From positions 1 to 64,000 of the forward strand of contig VZSF01001525.1 of assembly GCA_013398295.1 (NCBI GenBank): a stretch of 64,000 nt of DNA, in the 5' to 3' direction. Under the pieces are notes generated by a model, which saw nothing but the letters and a program-made list of their open reading frames with translations, was not told where the DNA came from and did not search any database. Source of the stretch: Chionis minor (taxonomy: Eukaryota; Chordata; Aves; Charadriiformes; Chionididae). Shown piece by piece: positions 15,039-30,000 of the stretch. A program made the translations under genes and the position numbers. Numbering within the stretch: the first letter of the stretch is position 1; each line of letters begins with the position of its first letter.

Positions 15039-18000
15039 CTGAAAATAAAGTCCAATTAAAGCTTTTAGGCATTCGTTTTTTTCCCCCCACGTAGCTTATG
15101 GATAAGATGATTTACGCCCAAGTTAATAGCTGTGGCTACTGTATTCAAAGGCGCAATCAAATCAACGATTACAAAAACAGACACCCTCGTTCAGATCAAA
15201 CAGAGTCCTTCCAGAAGTGGGAAAAAGCCTCCCAAGTTATTTAATCTTTTCAGCAAGCCAATGGAAATGCAAAGGAGCCACTCTGACCTCAGAACAGATG
15301 CTGACACAAGCTCTAAACTGCAGTTTTCTAAACAACCATTTCCTGAGTGACTTCCACTGATGTCAGAATTACTTCACCAAATAAACACAGAAAAGCAAAA
15401 AGGGCACACCACGCCTACTTCTGCAGTATCAAAGAAATACCCTTGATAATGGTGCACAGATTTAACTGGATATGTAGCCCAGATGCTCTTGTCCTGCACC
15501 TGTAATGTCAGCAGACAACGCCTTCTTTGCATGCAGCAAACATGCTCTGTCTATTCACTGACAATAAAACTAAATGACAGTAATCGGCTTTTGACAATTA
15601 TTTTTTAATCCTCTCTGACCAGGAAACATTATTGATACGATTCACTGACAATACTTAAAATGTAACTCTTGGCTTAAGGGTAAGGAAATTGGTAAAGAAC
15701 TGTAAGAAAATAAAAACTGCTCAAGGAAACTCCAGTTATTTAACCTTTTCCACTCTACACAATATTCCTTCCACTGAGGCAAGGCGGCAGCTTTCACAAC
15801 ACTGCTGCGAGCAGTCAGAGTTCTGGCAGCTGGCAGTACAGCCGAGGTTACAGTTACATTTCACCTAATGGGAGTAAGATCTTGCCACAACTTTTCAGTT
15901 CTGGCTGTGCAGGATCTAGAAGCCCATGGCATTGCAACTCAAATTCTATGCTGGCTGAAGTCCTCTCTCTCTCTGTAAGTAGAAATTTCACAACAGGACA
16001 GACTCTTAAGGACAGAAATTTTCTATCTTTACACTTTTGAACATCTGAGACCTTTCTAGATTCTACACCTGCGCTGTAAAACTACCTCCAACACTGAACT
16101 GAAGATAAAAGAAGGGGTATGTTTCTCAGTTGGCTTTTGAAATCATAGATCACACCTCAGCATTTCTTTTCAGCTCTTCCGCTTCAGCTTCCGAATACTC
16201 CATGTCAAGAACATCCTCATTCCCAGAGTCTTCATCAGAACCAACGCTGTCCAGAAGAGAGCTGTTGAACTCTAGATACATGGAAACAATGATACTGCGT
16301 GAGCAGCTGGAATTCAAAACAGGTTGAAGTACATCTAGCCATATAAACAAACACAATAAAACGCTAACGTTTCAAGCTTCCTTTCCAAGGAAAGCAGGAG
16401 ACACTGGCGTTTCCAAATAAAAACCTCCCTCTCCCTTCCCCAACTTGTCAGAGCAATAGTTAAGAAAAGTATCTTGGACTGGAGAATTAATTTTAGCATC
16501 ATCTCTCTCATACTTCTACAAAAGGGCACTATGGCAATGACAGCTGGGTGATAAAAGAGCATTTAAACACCCAGTTCACTTGAGAACACTAGTGGTCTGC
16601 AGCCAGAACCAACATTAAAAGAAGTACAGCCAGTCTGGCCAGTGAACTGTAAGTTTCTGCAACGAGCAGCTATGAATTACAGTTTTAACTATAAGTTGCA
16701 TTAACAAAGTGCATTCTTCAATTAAAACTGGCATCAAAATGCTACTGCTGGCAACAGGCATCTTTTCATTGTTTTCAATGGTAAGAAGGCTGCTCACCGC
16801 AGGAACTTCCAGTTTGCTTGGCTGAGCAAAATGTAGGCAGCTTTCTGTAAAGAGCCGGAAGGCACCACTGCTCCCTGTACAGGCTGTTCCAAACTTCCTG
16901 GGATTCTGCAGCTACCCAACTAATTTAAGATTTTGTACAGTTCTCATTATGAGAAGTAGCTATGCTTTCACCAGCTAAATTAAAGCTACAAAGTCCGGGG
17001 TGGATGAGAAGTTGAGATTAACAGTACACTGCTCAGGAGATTTTTTTTTTTTTTCTTTTCTTAAAGAGACTATCATGCCAGTTATGATGGAGGTGTTTTG
17101 CCAAAGAGATTCTCACACTGCTTGCCCTGTTAAATCACCAGACGCTGGATTAGTATAATCTTCTCAGTAAGTTTATAGATGAATCCCTTTAACTGAAAAC
17201 ATTTTACTGCTGGTTTCCATGCTTATTCGACCTGTTGTAAGAGAGACTACAAGAAAATGCAGCCACTTAGGTAGGTCTCTCCCCGAAGCACTTGCCATGT
17301 GTATTGCTAAATGCCACTTCACCAACAGTCCTTGGATCACTAGAGGTTCTTTGATTGCAGCACCACTGGGAACCCTTCTAAGACAAATACTACCAGCTAT
17401 ACATGCAAGATTATTAGCGTTTCCTTGAACAACGGTTGGCTGATGCCTTACAAAGGACAGAGTAGCAAGTTGAGAAGCACAAGGTAATGCTCATCTCTAA
17501 GTCAAGCGACTGCAAATCAGGAGGAGGAAGGATTTCTAGTGCTGAACTCTTCCCAGCCATGGATCAAGGAAGACCTGAGAGGGACTGGGTGCTCAGTCTG
17601 CCAGAGCTCATCACGGGACAGGACTCGGGCTCAGGGATGCCTAAGCAGCATTCAGCTTCTCTTCAGAAGCAGACTCAGGTTCACCCAGTAATACCCGAGG
17701 GCTTTTAAAGGTGTCTGAGCAACTAGGAGTATCTTAACACAATACTTCATTACCCTTCCCTCTCCCTCTTTGGAACGGGAATTTTCTCTCGGTTATGCTT
17801 TGCTCTGCTCTGCCCATTTGTATGAAATCACTGGCATGCCAGCCTCACACGAATGTTAAACAGTGCCTGAGGCTCACCACACTGCCTGGATTTGGAGAAG
17901 ACAGATAGTATGTTTTGGGTTTCTTTTTTCACCCCCAACAGCTATACCTTGCAGTGCGGTGTGCCTCCCTCCCATCTGGTATCAGACAGAGCACTTAACT

Positions 18001-21000
18001 AATTTTTCTGGGCAAGGCCAGTGCGCTCACTAATCAGCACTAAAGTATCAGTGCAAGTAAGAAATAATCCTTATGCTCTGACTAGAGCAATTAGCATGCT
18101 GGATTTTGCTGGGAATGCAAAATTTCAAGGTCAATTTTCCTATATATATAATATATTAATTACACATAATACATTTAATAATAAATATAATATTACATGC
18201 GTAATAATATATTTGTTTACATATTAAAATGAAATTAAAAACTCAGGAGACTGAAATAAGTCATTTTTCATATTAAGTTTTTCCTGGCATTTGCTTTCAC
18301 AACCAAGAGCAAGAAAAACTGACCTGAGCAAAGCCAAACACAACAAGGCACACAGCAAAAGAATACAAAATCCCAGCTGTCTTACAGACATTCAGGAGCT
18401 GCCCTCATACATACAGGTCTATTTTCCCTCAAAAGAAACATCCTGGAAGAAGTTAAATAAGTTTCACCTTGAAGACTTAATTCCGTGGCTCGTTTAAGGT
18501 CATCATCCTCTTTTTGTTCTCGTGCCTCCTGATGGGAAGAGAACAAAACTTAGCTCATTGAGACACTTCACTGTTTAAAATTCTTGTGGTGCTCTTTTTC
18601 CATTGAAACTGTGCTGCTCTGGTTTCTACAACAAACCTGACATTGTAAATTAAAGGTTCTGTGTGAAGGAATGTTTGCAACCAGCGAGTCCAATGTTCCC
18701 GTGCAACAGAACCTGGGACAAACCTTCATTAAGGCTCGTCAAAGCTCCTGAAGTTTGGTATGCAGCAGAGCGAGTCTCTAGTAACACCGAACACTTTCTC
18801 TGGATCATTAATTTGAAAAGCATCTGAATGAATTTGCAACCCTTCGCTAAGGAAAGCTGTCACTTACACACAAAGCTCCTCACACTTCGGCAAAATTTAG
18901 GCGACTTCTGCCCAAAGACAGCTGAGGACAGAGTCGTTAAATCCTGACAGGTTTTATTATTTTTAAGCCATTTGAAAGTAGAGCCAGTGGTTCTGTGCAA
19001 CAGGTGTAATTCACAAGGGCAGGATGCAAAAAAAGACACCACTAAACAACCAGGCATTAAAAATATTACCATGGACAAGCAGCAAAGAAACCTCAAGTCA
19101 ACAAAGCCTTCTAATCTTTGGATGATATCACGCCCCTATTCCTCCCGCCACTCTTGAAAGCTCAGAGCTACAGCAAGCCAGTCAATAACATTTAATGAGC
19201 TGGCTTCTTAATTCACGGTTTGAATGCTTTCAGTGCACCTGAACACAGAACCCTAACTACATATTGCAAATCAAGATAACCACAGCTACTGCATTTCCAT
19301 GCCTGAATCATTAGAAGAGCAGATTTTCGCTGCAGAACTGTAGCAGAACAAGACTCAAAGGGCAGTTCTACATTATTAGCATGAGGCCTTTTATCTTACT
19401 ATTTCTAAAGCATTTGGGAATCTTTGTTAAACCACTCAGCATCGCTGAATCAAAGCTACATCTGTCATGGAACATACCAACCAGCACCTCATAATGAGTA
19501 ATGGGAGAGAAAAATCCAAGAGCCATGGAAACATCAGATCTCATAAGGAAAACCATGACAGCTTTAGTATTAACAGAGAGCAGACAAGGGCACCTATTTA
19601 AAGAAAGACCTGGCTAAGAGCTTGCTTCCCTCTCAGCAGCTCAGTTAAACTTGTGGAAATCAGTTACACGTCTTGAAATTCAAGTGGAACACAGATGGTT
19701 AGCACACAAACCGAGATCCTAATTCTTTCTAAGTCTGATTTCAAGGACTTGTTTTTGACTAAATTATTTGGGATCCTTTTTCCGATTTACTCATAGGGAA
19801 GGATCACATAAATGCTCAACTCCTATACCCTTCACTAAGCATCTCCTACTTGCTAGTACCAGAAACAAGACACTGGGATAGGCGGATATTTAACCTGACC
19901 TGGCACGGCCGTTCTTAGCCTTTGCCTTGGAACATGCCCCTTTCACTTTCAGTCTTGACATGACACACTGCAAGAAGCAAGCTAAAGTGCCAGTGAAGCT
20001 AAAGGTGGGCTTGGTTCTCTGTGACAGATAGTAAGCTTAGTTCAGCCTAACTGAACTAAAACTGAACAAAACCTAAAAACTTCAGTTTTATATAATGTTA
20101 CAAGCCAGTGTGTAAATGTGCACGGAAAGCTTTGAGGAATCTGGAGGTCTGTGACATGACACACAGTTTCCAAAGCACGTACAAAACCTGCCCAGATGTA
20201 TCCAGTTCCCTCACTTTACTGACACTGGAGATAGAAGAAATGCAAACCTTTTTCCACCTGGTTCTCTCAACAAAGCAGAAGAATCCCTTTGCAGTGACAC
20301 AAAAGCCGAACACAACCTTTCCCTTTAGCCATCAAGTTTCCAGTGTTGGGGAAGACAATTCAAGGAAGCAAACTTTATTTCTTACTTGCTCTTGAAGGCT
20401 TTGAGCCAGTGCCTGCTGAAGTTCTTGTTCCTCCCTCTCTCTCTCCATATCATACTGTTGCAGCCAGTCAACCTCCCCCTGGGAGCCTTCCGGAGTTTTG
20501 TTTTCCTTATTCTCATCAAAATCTTTAGTTATCTCGGTGAAATTGGCAGGACCTGAGGAATCAGAAAGTACAGTTATGCTTTCCCAGGTCTTCTGTTTGT
20601 TACCAGCGAAATCCTCTTTAAATTACCACAACCCTTGCAGCACAGTGACATCTATTGACAGGGAGAGCTCACCAGCCATAAAAAACCCCACGCAATAGTC
20701 AAGTGGAAAAAAACCAAAGCACAGCCTCATACGTATTTTAACAGGTGTAAGATGAACCATCTGATTAATCCCTGAACACGTACTCTTCTTAGTCTTTTAT
20801 GTCCACTCAGAAACAGCAACTTTAACTAAAGGAAGATTTCACACACCACTAGATTTCTGCAGCCATGCAGCTGACGTTTTAATTTCTGTAGAAGGAACCA
20901 TGGATTATGAAAATTTACATTGCATATTATACCTTGGAGTACTACACACAAAGCCACAATTAAAGCCAAATCATATGGTAAGATGGAGGGAAGCACAAAT

Positions 21001-24000
21001 CTCAAGCACAGTTAAAATTTGTTAACTTTTTGCTTCAGGTAAGAGCCTTGATCTTGTGAACACTACCTGCGGCTTTAAAAGTGCAAGAAGATTGTAACTT
21101 TTCAGTTCACCTTTAAAGTGAACACTATGGCAGAAGTATTTTACAAAACTTCTGGAATGAACATTCATTCAACCGCTGCAGTTGCAGGGCACTTTGATTC
21201 TCCCATTTGCTTGCAGCTGAGAAAGAGTCAGGACCTGCTCCAGCAGCGAGCAATCGTGCAGCAACATGTGAAGCTCTATAGTTTTGCCCTATGCAGACTT
21301 CAACATCTGCTCATTAGTTATTAGCAAGGATTATACAAGGCAGTCTCAGTATCTGCGACCTCTTAAACACAAGATCACCAGAACCAGAACTATAATCCAT
21401 CTATCTAATCCTCTTAAGATGAAAAACAAACCAGAATTTATCATGTGACCTTTGAAAACTTCCAATATAAGAAGAAATACTCAATTGACTCACACAACTG
21501 TTACCTGAGGATCATGTAGCAGAAAAGACACTTTCTGTCATATCTAAATGAGCCTTTGAAAGCACCACGAACTATTCAGTGTTTAAAAAAAATTATTCCT
21601 AGCAGTAACAAGAAACGGACCAAGCCAAATCATTATGTTTAGAAGCATTTTGTCTGATATAGCAAAGCATCCTCTGTAATTAAGTTTCCTTTAAATAGAA
21701 CACAGGATTGTGAACTCATGGCATGTTACATTCAACTGCCGTAACTGGTAACTCAACATCCACAGATACGTATCTCATCTGAATGCCAAAGTGTATGCTT
21801 TGAGTAGTACTTGGATTTTTTAGGTCATACACAGTCAAATAAAGAAAGCTGAATGCGATGTTGAGTATTTAACTGCATTCTTAATCAGAAAATAAAGAAA
21901 CTTTTAATAAACACATTCTTTTTGCTTAAGTGTCACAATAGTCTTCAAATAGCACAAACAAAGCTGACCACAGACTTAGTTTTCTTATATGCTGCCTTCC
22001 AACATGAAAGCTGTCAAGAGTTGTCCATTGAAACAAGTGTGATTTTTGGTAATAGTGTGAGGGGTTTTGTTGTTAATATTTAACCTCATGGCTCTTAAAG
22101 GAGAAGGAGAACATATTGTTGGCCTGCTTTTCCAGTCTAGTGGAATTAAAAAAATCTGACTGAAAGCATGTAGCACACAACAAATGATAAACACTTAAAT
22201 TTCCTTCAGCCAACTAAAGGAAGACACTCAACTTCCCCACACTGAGATCAAACAGACTCCTTCTTGTACTTAACTGTGTTCTGGGGTCAGAGGACATAAT
22301 TCACATGCTGAGTCTCTTAAGCTCGAGTGTCTACTCTCACATAAAGAAGTACTAGAAAAAATTGCAGAGATAGAGCTAAATTCATTAGTAACTAGTGACA
22401 AAACCACTGCATTTATAAAGCATTCTAGTCTTATTCACCCCAGACATCACTCTTGCGCACGAGCAATACGAACACTGCTACTGTGCTGCCCAGGCTGCAA
22501 CAGCTACAGAAACGAAAATACTTTCTGATTATGGAAGTTCCAGACACTGCCAAATCTTAGTAAATTCAATCATCTGCTACGGGAATCAGTGGAAGCATGT
22601 GTTAATCGCGAGAGTAAAAAAAAGAAAAAGGGAAATTAACTCTGAAGATGAACTTACCTTTATCAGAGAGGCGACAGACATACAAGAAAATACATGTTCA
22701 CAGTTATGTTTTATACACAGGGAAACTGTAAGAAAACTCTAAGGAAGTCAGGCAGTTGTAGCAGTGCATTTGCGCCCAGATTTTGCCACCATACATTACT
22801 AACCTGCTGCTATCAGTAACCCACTTTAGCTTGCTATAGTCCAATTAAGATGGCTACTTCGCCTTACCTGAGTCTAATGCTGCTTTGGGTTTCTCCATCT
22901 CCATAGATTCTAGGTTTTCCGGCAATTCCTGAATTTCATCATCTCCAAAACCAGTGTCTGGGCTGCTTGTGGGCTTATCTTCATCATGGCTCAGAGACAG
23001 AGAAGCTTCCCTTTTGCTAATCTCTAAGACAGCTGCTAGCAGCTCATCTTCGCTCATCCCATCAAAACCAGTGTTACTCAGCTCAGGTTTATCACCCTCC
23101 ATTTTACTTCTTTTTGAACCCTAGAGATGAATGGAGTGATGATTAAGTGCTTGAATAAACAGGCATATAACATCAGCTTTACATTTCTGTGGAGGTTTTT
23201 TTCATTTATTTTATTAACCCCAGGGAGTGGGAGCTTGGCTCTGTCAACATAGTTATATGAGACTCAATGGAGACACAACCTTTGTAGCTACATTCACTCC
23301 AAGGAATAATATTTAAATATAAACTACAACCAGTTTTTACAGGTCCTGTGCATTACCATACACAAGATAACTCTTCTCCCTTTTTTTCAATATGTGTGTT
23401 CCACCTTTAGGTTCTGATGAATCCTGGAGCCTCCTGCAAGTCAGTGCTAAAATACTGAGGCACAAGTAACACAACTGCAAGTTTATTAACACAGCAAGGT
23501 GAAGCAACAATATGGGAGTAGTTGAACACAGGGGTGGAAGAATAGGAACAGAAATCGGGCTAGTATGAAAAGTGATTGAAGTTAGGTTTACTGCTGTAGA
23601 TTTGCCTGCCATACAAAATCTTATGCAGGGGATGGCAGTCTGCAAACCAAGCAAGAAAGCAGTTAGCCAGGGAAAGAGGGGATTGTTCTTTCCTAAAGAG
23701 AACAAAATGTCTTTCAATTGGAAGAAAGGAAAAATACTTTAGCCGTAATCTGAATTTTTCCTTTTTTAGTGATTTTCCTAAAACTGCTGCTCGTCAACTC
23801 CTAAACCATACTGATTTGCAACTAATACAGTAACTTCAATCATTTTTATATTAATTGTAACTAGGAGGTTAACCTCCACGTATACATATTTACACTACTT
23901 ACCATATGCTTATTTTTCCTACATTATGTTAAAAATGGGGTGAAACTGTTTCTATTAGAATGTACTTATTCAAATCTTATTCCATACTGCATTGAGAAGT

Positions 24001-27000
24001 GTCTCAGAACTTCCTTAAAATGAACAAGGATACATTTTTATTGATGCCTTTTACTTAAATACAACAAGGTTTTGATGATCAAGACTCGTTTTATATAGCA
24101 AACATTTTGTATTAAAAGTGGCTTATCAAACAAGACTAGCAAGTGAATTAGCCAACTAAATTGCTTGTTTCTAGACATCATGCCCTCCAAGAATTAGAAC
24201 TGACAAATTTAAACCTCTCTCTTCACATCTATTCCAGGCACTGAATAAGGAAAGCTGAGTACCTGCTTTTTAAGCGTTCTGATTTCTTTCTCTGCACCTG
24301 TAGGCTACTAATGTCAAAACTGGCTTAACTCTTCAGCAAACTCTAGTTCTGGGCACTTTGCCAACAACTACCGCCAATTCAGCGGCTGGACTTTAAAGAC
24401 TTGCCAGCGTCTGTGCGTTATTTGAATACAACTTTTCCATCAGAAATTATTTGCATGGATTTTAAGTAGCTTAGGCTCCAAGACAGGCTGCTTTAAATAA
24501 GTATTTTTTTTAAAAGGACTTCAAATACTGCTTCATCTGCAGAGGCAGAAATCACAGTTCTGCTCACTTTAGCTGGATAACTGCTATTTTCCACTACAAC
24601 CCGATGTCGTATACACCCGCTGTTCCAGCTGTTCTCCCACGTGGCAGGAGTATTTTGCAAGCAATGCCCCACAGGGGACACACTGGCCATACGAAGTGAC
24701 AGCCAAGCCCCTAATGCAACCCCATCAACAGCTGCTATGTCCCTGCATACCAAGGGAAATGGTGCTGCAGCAGTAATGCCACTTCCAAGGACCAGGACCA
24801 GGTCCTTCCAGGACAACACGGAAAAGGACAGAGGATCTGGTTAATGATAACAGATGGCTGGTCAGGCCTGTGGTTGAGAAGTGGCCAAGGCGCTTAGCCA
24901 CAAAGAATAAAGTTACTTACGTGGAATCATCACCACCGCTGTCTCTTTCCCACAACAGGCTGGAAAGCCTATAATTAACTTGCTATTCAAATTAATAGGC
25001 TTTATTCCCACAATTTTTGCACTCACAGGGCTTGTGCGATAGAGACTACCTACACTTCTTCACAAACAAAACCAAAGGACGAATCATTTAGAACAGTTTG
25101 GAATACTTTTTCTACGAGGGACTTCAAAGACAAGCTAGTTTCCTTCCTCCACCCACAGCCAGCTACAGACGTGCAGTGCAGGACAGCATTTGCCTACCCT
25201 GTCCCTGAGACCTTCAGCAAAGGGTTTTCTGCATTCTCCCAAAGCAACCCATTCCGTTCCTACACATCCTGAGCACCAGGAAGCTTTTCCTCATATTTAA
25301 TCTAAAAATTGCTGTCTGCAATTTAGTTTACTACTTTCTGTTCTATCCACCACGAACATGAAAAATAACACAAGTATTTCCATTAATTTCTTTCCTTTCC
25401 TTAAAGGCACAAGCCCTGCCTAAGTTTGTCCTTAAACTAAGGACGCGAGTTCACTTGCCTGTTCTTTCCCCACAAATTCTTCCTTTCTAGACCTCTGACC
25501 ATTCCTGTTCCTCTCCTCTGGCCCCTCTCCAATTAATCTATAACTCTTCTGGAGTCCAGAACCCAAACCTGGATGCAGAACTCCAGCTAAAGCTCAATGC
25601 TGAGGAAAAAAAGGAAGGATTACTTCACGCAACCTGCAGGCTACGCCTTTGTCTATACACTTGGGTTTTCAACCAGCCCGACCTTGTCATCAACTGTCTG
25701 AAGGCCCACTGCTTTCCCAGCTGTTCCCACCCTGCGTTTACAGTCGTTAGTCCTCCTAAGACTAGCACCTTTAGCCTGTTCCTACTGAACAACAACTCTT
25801 ATTTTTAGGCAATCTCTCAGATTTGTCAAGATCATTCTTAACTGTAGTTCTGAGCTTCGACATATTCGCAGCCCTTCCCAGATCTGTGTCTTCTGAAAAT
25901 GTAATACTCGTTATCTATTTTATCATTTATTAACTACTGAGTGGATCGGGATCCTCCCTTGATTTGATCTTCCCATCAGATCAGAAACTAGATATCTACC
26001 TCTTGTTACCTATTGTTATTCAGCCAGGTTTACGCCTGTCCTTTCATGCCATAATCAACACCATAAGTCTCTGCTTGATAGAAACAACCCTATGAACATC
26101 ATCAAAAACTTTGAGAAGCCGAGATGCAGGACACTTGTCCTAAGCACTAGGCCTGCAATACTCTTAACAGAAGAAAGTGGTACTGCAAGATAATCCTCTA
26201 AGCTTCTTGCTTTCCCTTCTGGATCATCAGTCTTCCTCAGACAACTCATCCACCTGCTAATACACTGCCCTGAGAGAGGGGAAAAAATATCTTAGCAACA
26301 TTAATATGAGTCACAATGAAGAGCTCAAAGGCAATTTGAAGTTAACTGCGCCCTTTACATCAATGAGTTTGATCTCTACACAGTTCTACGTGCCCACTTC
26401 CAAAGACTGATAGCTTCAGTTTCTAAAAGCTTTTAAAAAGCCACCCTTGAAAGGGGACAGAGATTGGATGTGCAATATGTTCTCTCAGCTGAATATTTTG
26501 CCTAGCCCAACTTGTACTGGATCTAATTTAATCAAGGACTTTACTGCATAATTTTGTTATTGACAGCCCATTATATCTCAAGCCTGGAAATGTTATTGGT
26601 GAAAGTTACCCAAGGGGCTGACAAAACTGCTAAGCAGTTGGTATACATAACCCAAAAACTCAAGTGCAGTTGCAACGCAATTACCTCTGCTCCCAGTGGG
26701 AACCCAAGACAACTGTACAGAAAGGTCAATAAGCAAAGCACTCCCTCCCAGCACTGCAGTGCTAATTAGCAGGAAAAAAAATTATCTTACATCAGTTCTA
26801 CTCACAGTAAGAAAAGCACAGGCCACACATGAGCACATATAGGATTTATGTATACGAAAGTCTTGTGGTTTTTCCCCCCCTTACCTTTTCTGGCTCTTCT
26901 TGCAGTTGTTGCTGATCTCTACTCTGTATGTTACACAACCTTTGGCTATGAGCAACAGAGCGTTTCAACGGCTCGTCGTCACTGTCAGAATCTACATAGA

Positions 27001-30000
27001 GTGCTGCAGAGCTCTTTGACTTGAAAGTGTATTTTCTGTAAATTAAAAACACGGCTGTAAAACTTTATAGCATTGTACAAATCTGTTTCAAAGTAACCAT
27101 TAAAGAAGCGTTACACTCAACTTTCACATTGTGGGCCAGCACAATTTGGGGAACAAACTGCAACGTCTGACAATGCAAATTAATTAACATAGCAGGCAGG
27201 GTTTTCAGAAAAGGTATATTTTACTAGTTTAACTGATATACCTACTTCAAGCTTGCAACGTGCAACTACAAATGCAAGCTAGTTTAAGATCGCTGGCACT
27301 GACAAATCATCTGTACCAACTAAATCCAGTTTTCACCCCTGATGCTCAGCATTCTGCCTGAGAAAAAAAATCATCTTTGCTTACTCACATGTCCCCAGAG
27401 GTTCTCAAAAGAAATGCTAAGGTGACGATGTCAACTAGGCAAATTGTTCCACTGATATTAATTTCAGCTAGCATGTAATACCAATAAAATTCAGATATGA
27501 AAAAAGACAGTAGCTGGAATAATTTACTACAATAGCAAAAACAGAAAACACATAGAAAAGGTGGAAAAATTAAAGAAGAATAATTAGAAAACTCTAAAAC
27601 GCCTTAACAATTATCCCATGAAACCCCAGGCCGTGGGCATTTCAGAGCTATAACTCACCTACAAGGTGTGGAAGTGCTTACAGTACAGGAATTCACCATT
27701 TGTGAGGCTTTCAATGGACGGGAACTATTAAAAAAAGCAAAGTATTTATTGCAGCAGTTACAGCCTTTAAAAAATAAATGTTTACTTGTCTGCTATGCAT
27801 GCAAATCCATGACCAAAGAAACAAGTAGAATACGATTATGTATTTGCTAATTGCTTAGATTTAGAGTAATAGCTCCATCATGCTATAAATATACAACAGT
27901 GGTTCAAAACTATATATAATCCTTTAAACTTGATTCACTTCTTAGTGATGCAGCCTTAGGGACAAGCTCACAAATTAAAGGCTTTGGGCTCCCCTGTCAA
28001 GACAACTCATTCCTTTCTTTTTTATTCCCACCAACACTTGAGTTCCTGCTCCCAAACCACAGTCTCCTGCTGCTGTCTGGATCAGCCGGTTTTCTGGCAT
28101 GTCCCACATCTCCGTTTCTCCTCCCTTACCTAGATTCTTCTAAACAAAGTTCCTGCTCCATTTAATCCTTCCACGGGCTCCTCAAAGTCCACCACTATCA
28201 CTACACATCCCAGATGCCTGCCAATGCAAAAATCTTTTCTAATCTTCCCCATCAAATCAGGGCTCCTTCTCTCCAGCCTACTTACCCTTCCACTCTCTGG
28301 TCAATCAGAATGGTTTCACTGACTCAAAAAAGTCATTGGAAACCTATTTCAAACATATTTCTAAGTACTTCTGCGCTGGTTAGCTTAAGCTGTTTGTTGT
28401 GTTTAAGATTTCTATTGTTTAAGCAAACTCTCGGGAAACACCCATATAAACCTCAAATGCTACTGAACATTCAGCACAAGAACACATGCCGCACTACTGA
28501 ACGTGTACGCCAGATGTGTCCTAACTCTCTCCTACTACTGTAGGTATGTCACCAGGCAGGGACCACAAGAGAACTGAGCGTGTCTTGTTCCTTATTCTGC
28601 CACACACTTCCTATGTGACAACTGGCACATTTAATCCCTGTGTCTCAGGACAAGCTGCTGTACAGAAATAACTGTCACAGGGTATTTTCAGCATGTGAAA
28701 TGCTCAGATACTACAGTGGCACAGGAAAGACAATGGAACATGAATGCACAGTAAGTGCAAGCAGAAATTAGCAGAAAAAGGTAGGATGTTATGTCTCCCA
28801 AGCAGAGCTGCGTGTGCTGTGAAGGGAAAGGTAATCTAGATTGTTTTGGCCCAAGAGTCATAAATTTCAGAAAATACTAACAGAAGCTCTCTTAAAGATA
28901 GGAAGGTATTTTCAAGGACAGTGAAGAACATTATCTTACCAAATACTCTCTAGATAATGCCCCACCAACTCTTCCTACTGCTTCTACCATGCTTCCTTTC
29001 CATATGTCTTCTCATGATGGCATCACTACAAACTAGCTTTGCACATCTGAAGCTGCATAATTTTAATGTTTCCTTGCCCAAAGATCATCTGGAGGAGATC
29101 CGACAACTGCCTGCCTCGTGGCGTATGTGCTTATCATGGCACGGATCAATCACAAGCTGTACACTTACATTGCAGAATGGGCGCTCCATCCCAGCGTCAG
29201 AGGCAGCCTAGTGCTTTCCGTACAGTGTGAAAGCAGGGTTAAGAATCTTGGAATAACCACCTGCTGCCCGACTTTATGATTGAGAGACAATGCTACATTA
29301 AAGCTGTATCGTTTCAGATGAAGAATCAGGACCCTGAGAGATAGGAGAGAAGGACAAATGTTAATCTCAAGACAGAAGTCAGAGAAAACCTATTTAAAAT
29401 CCAAGTAGCCCTGTTCACAAAATGCATTCACCCGACTCTAAAACAGATTATTACCTCGGGGTGGTAGGGAAACACTATCCATCTCTTATCTGGCAAAAGA
29501 CAGGTAATTACTCTCCTGACCCATCACTCAACTTTGTGCAAGGTGCAGAGTGCAGACTCTGCCAAATCAAGAGGCTTCCTGCTTTGATCTGCAGCACCTT
29601 GATCTTCAGTCAAGCAGAAGCAAGCAGCTCTTAGCAAACTCATTATTTCTAGGATGCAGTGCGAGGCAGGAAACAATCAAAATACTATCATTATAGGCCA
29701 GAATGCTAGTATATTACTCCCAGATATTCAAGACTGACGGAGGGATCACACAGGTGCCCAAAACTGAGGAGGAACTGTGCCCAGTGCAAGATGTGCACTT
29801 GGTTTATCCGTCACAACACTTTCTCTTTCAAAGAGCTTTTGATCACAACAGTATAAAAAGCCTGAAAAGGCCTCCTTACACTGAATCTTCTCCCTTATGC
29901 TGCATTTTGTACCGCGGATTTAGATCATGCAGCTGTGTCATCACTTATGTTGTGCTAATATTCAAAAACTTTGACAAGGGTTTTGCAGTGCCAGCATAAA

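Larger units (their letters stand above)
14592..25179. other. USP37 introns between exons 16 and 22, without other genes
   Basis: Introns at 14592-14968, 15039-16155, 16272-18467, 18529-20385, 20553-22867 and the left part of 23121-26884 are AT-rich and hold no recognisable exon, RNA gene or intact repeat. A strongly AT-rich patch lies at 18141-18235. A more GC-balanced island at about 24500-24850 carries an open minus frame of unknown meaning. Confidence 0.6.
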
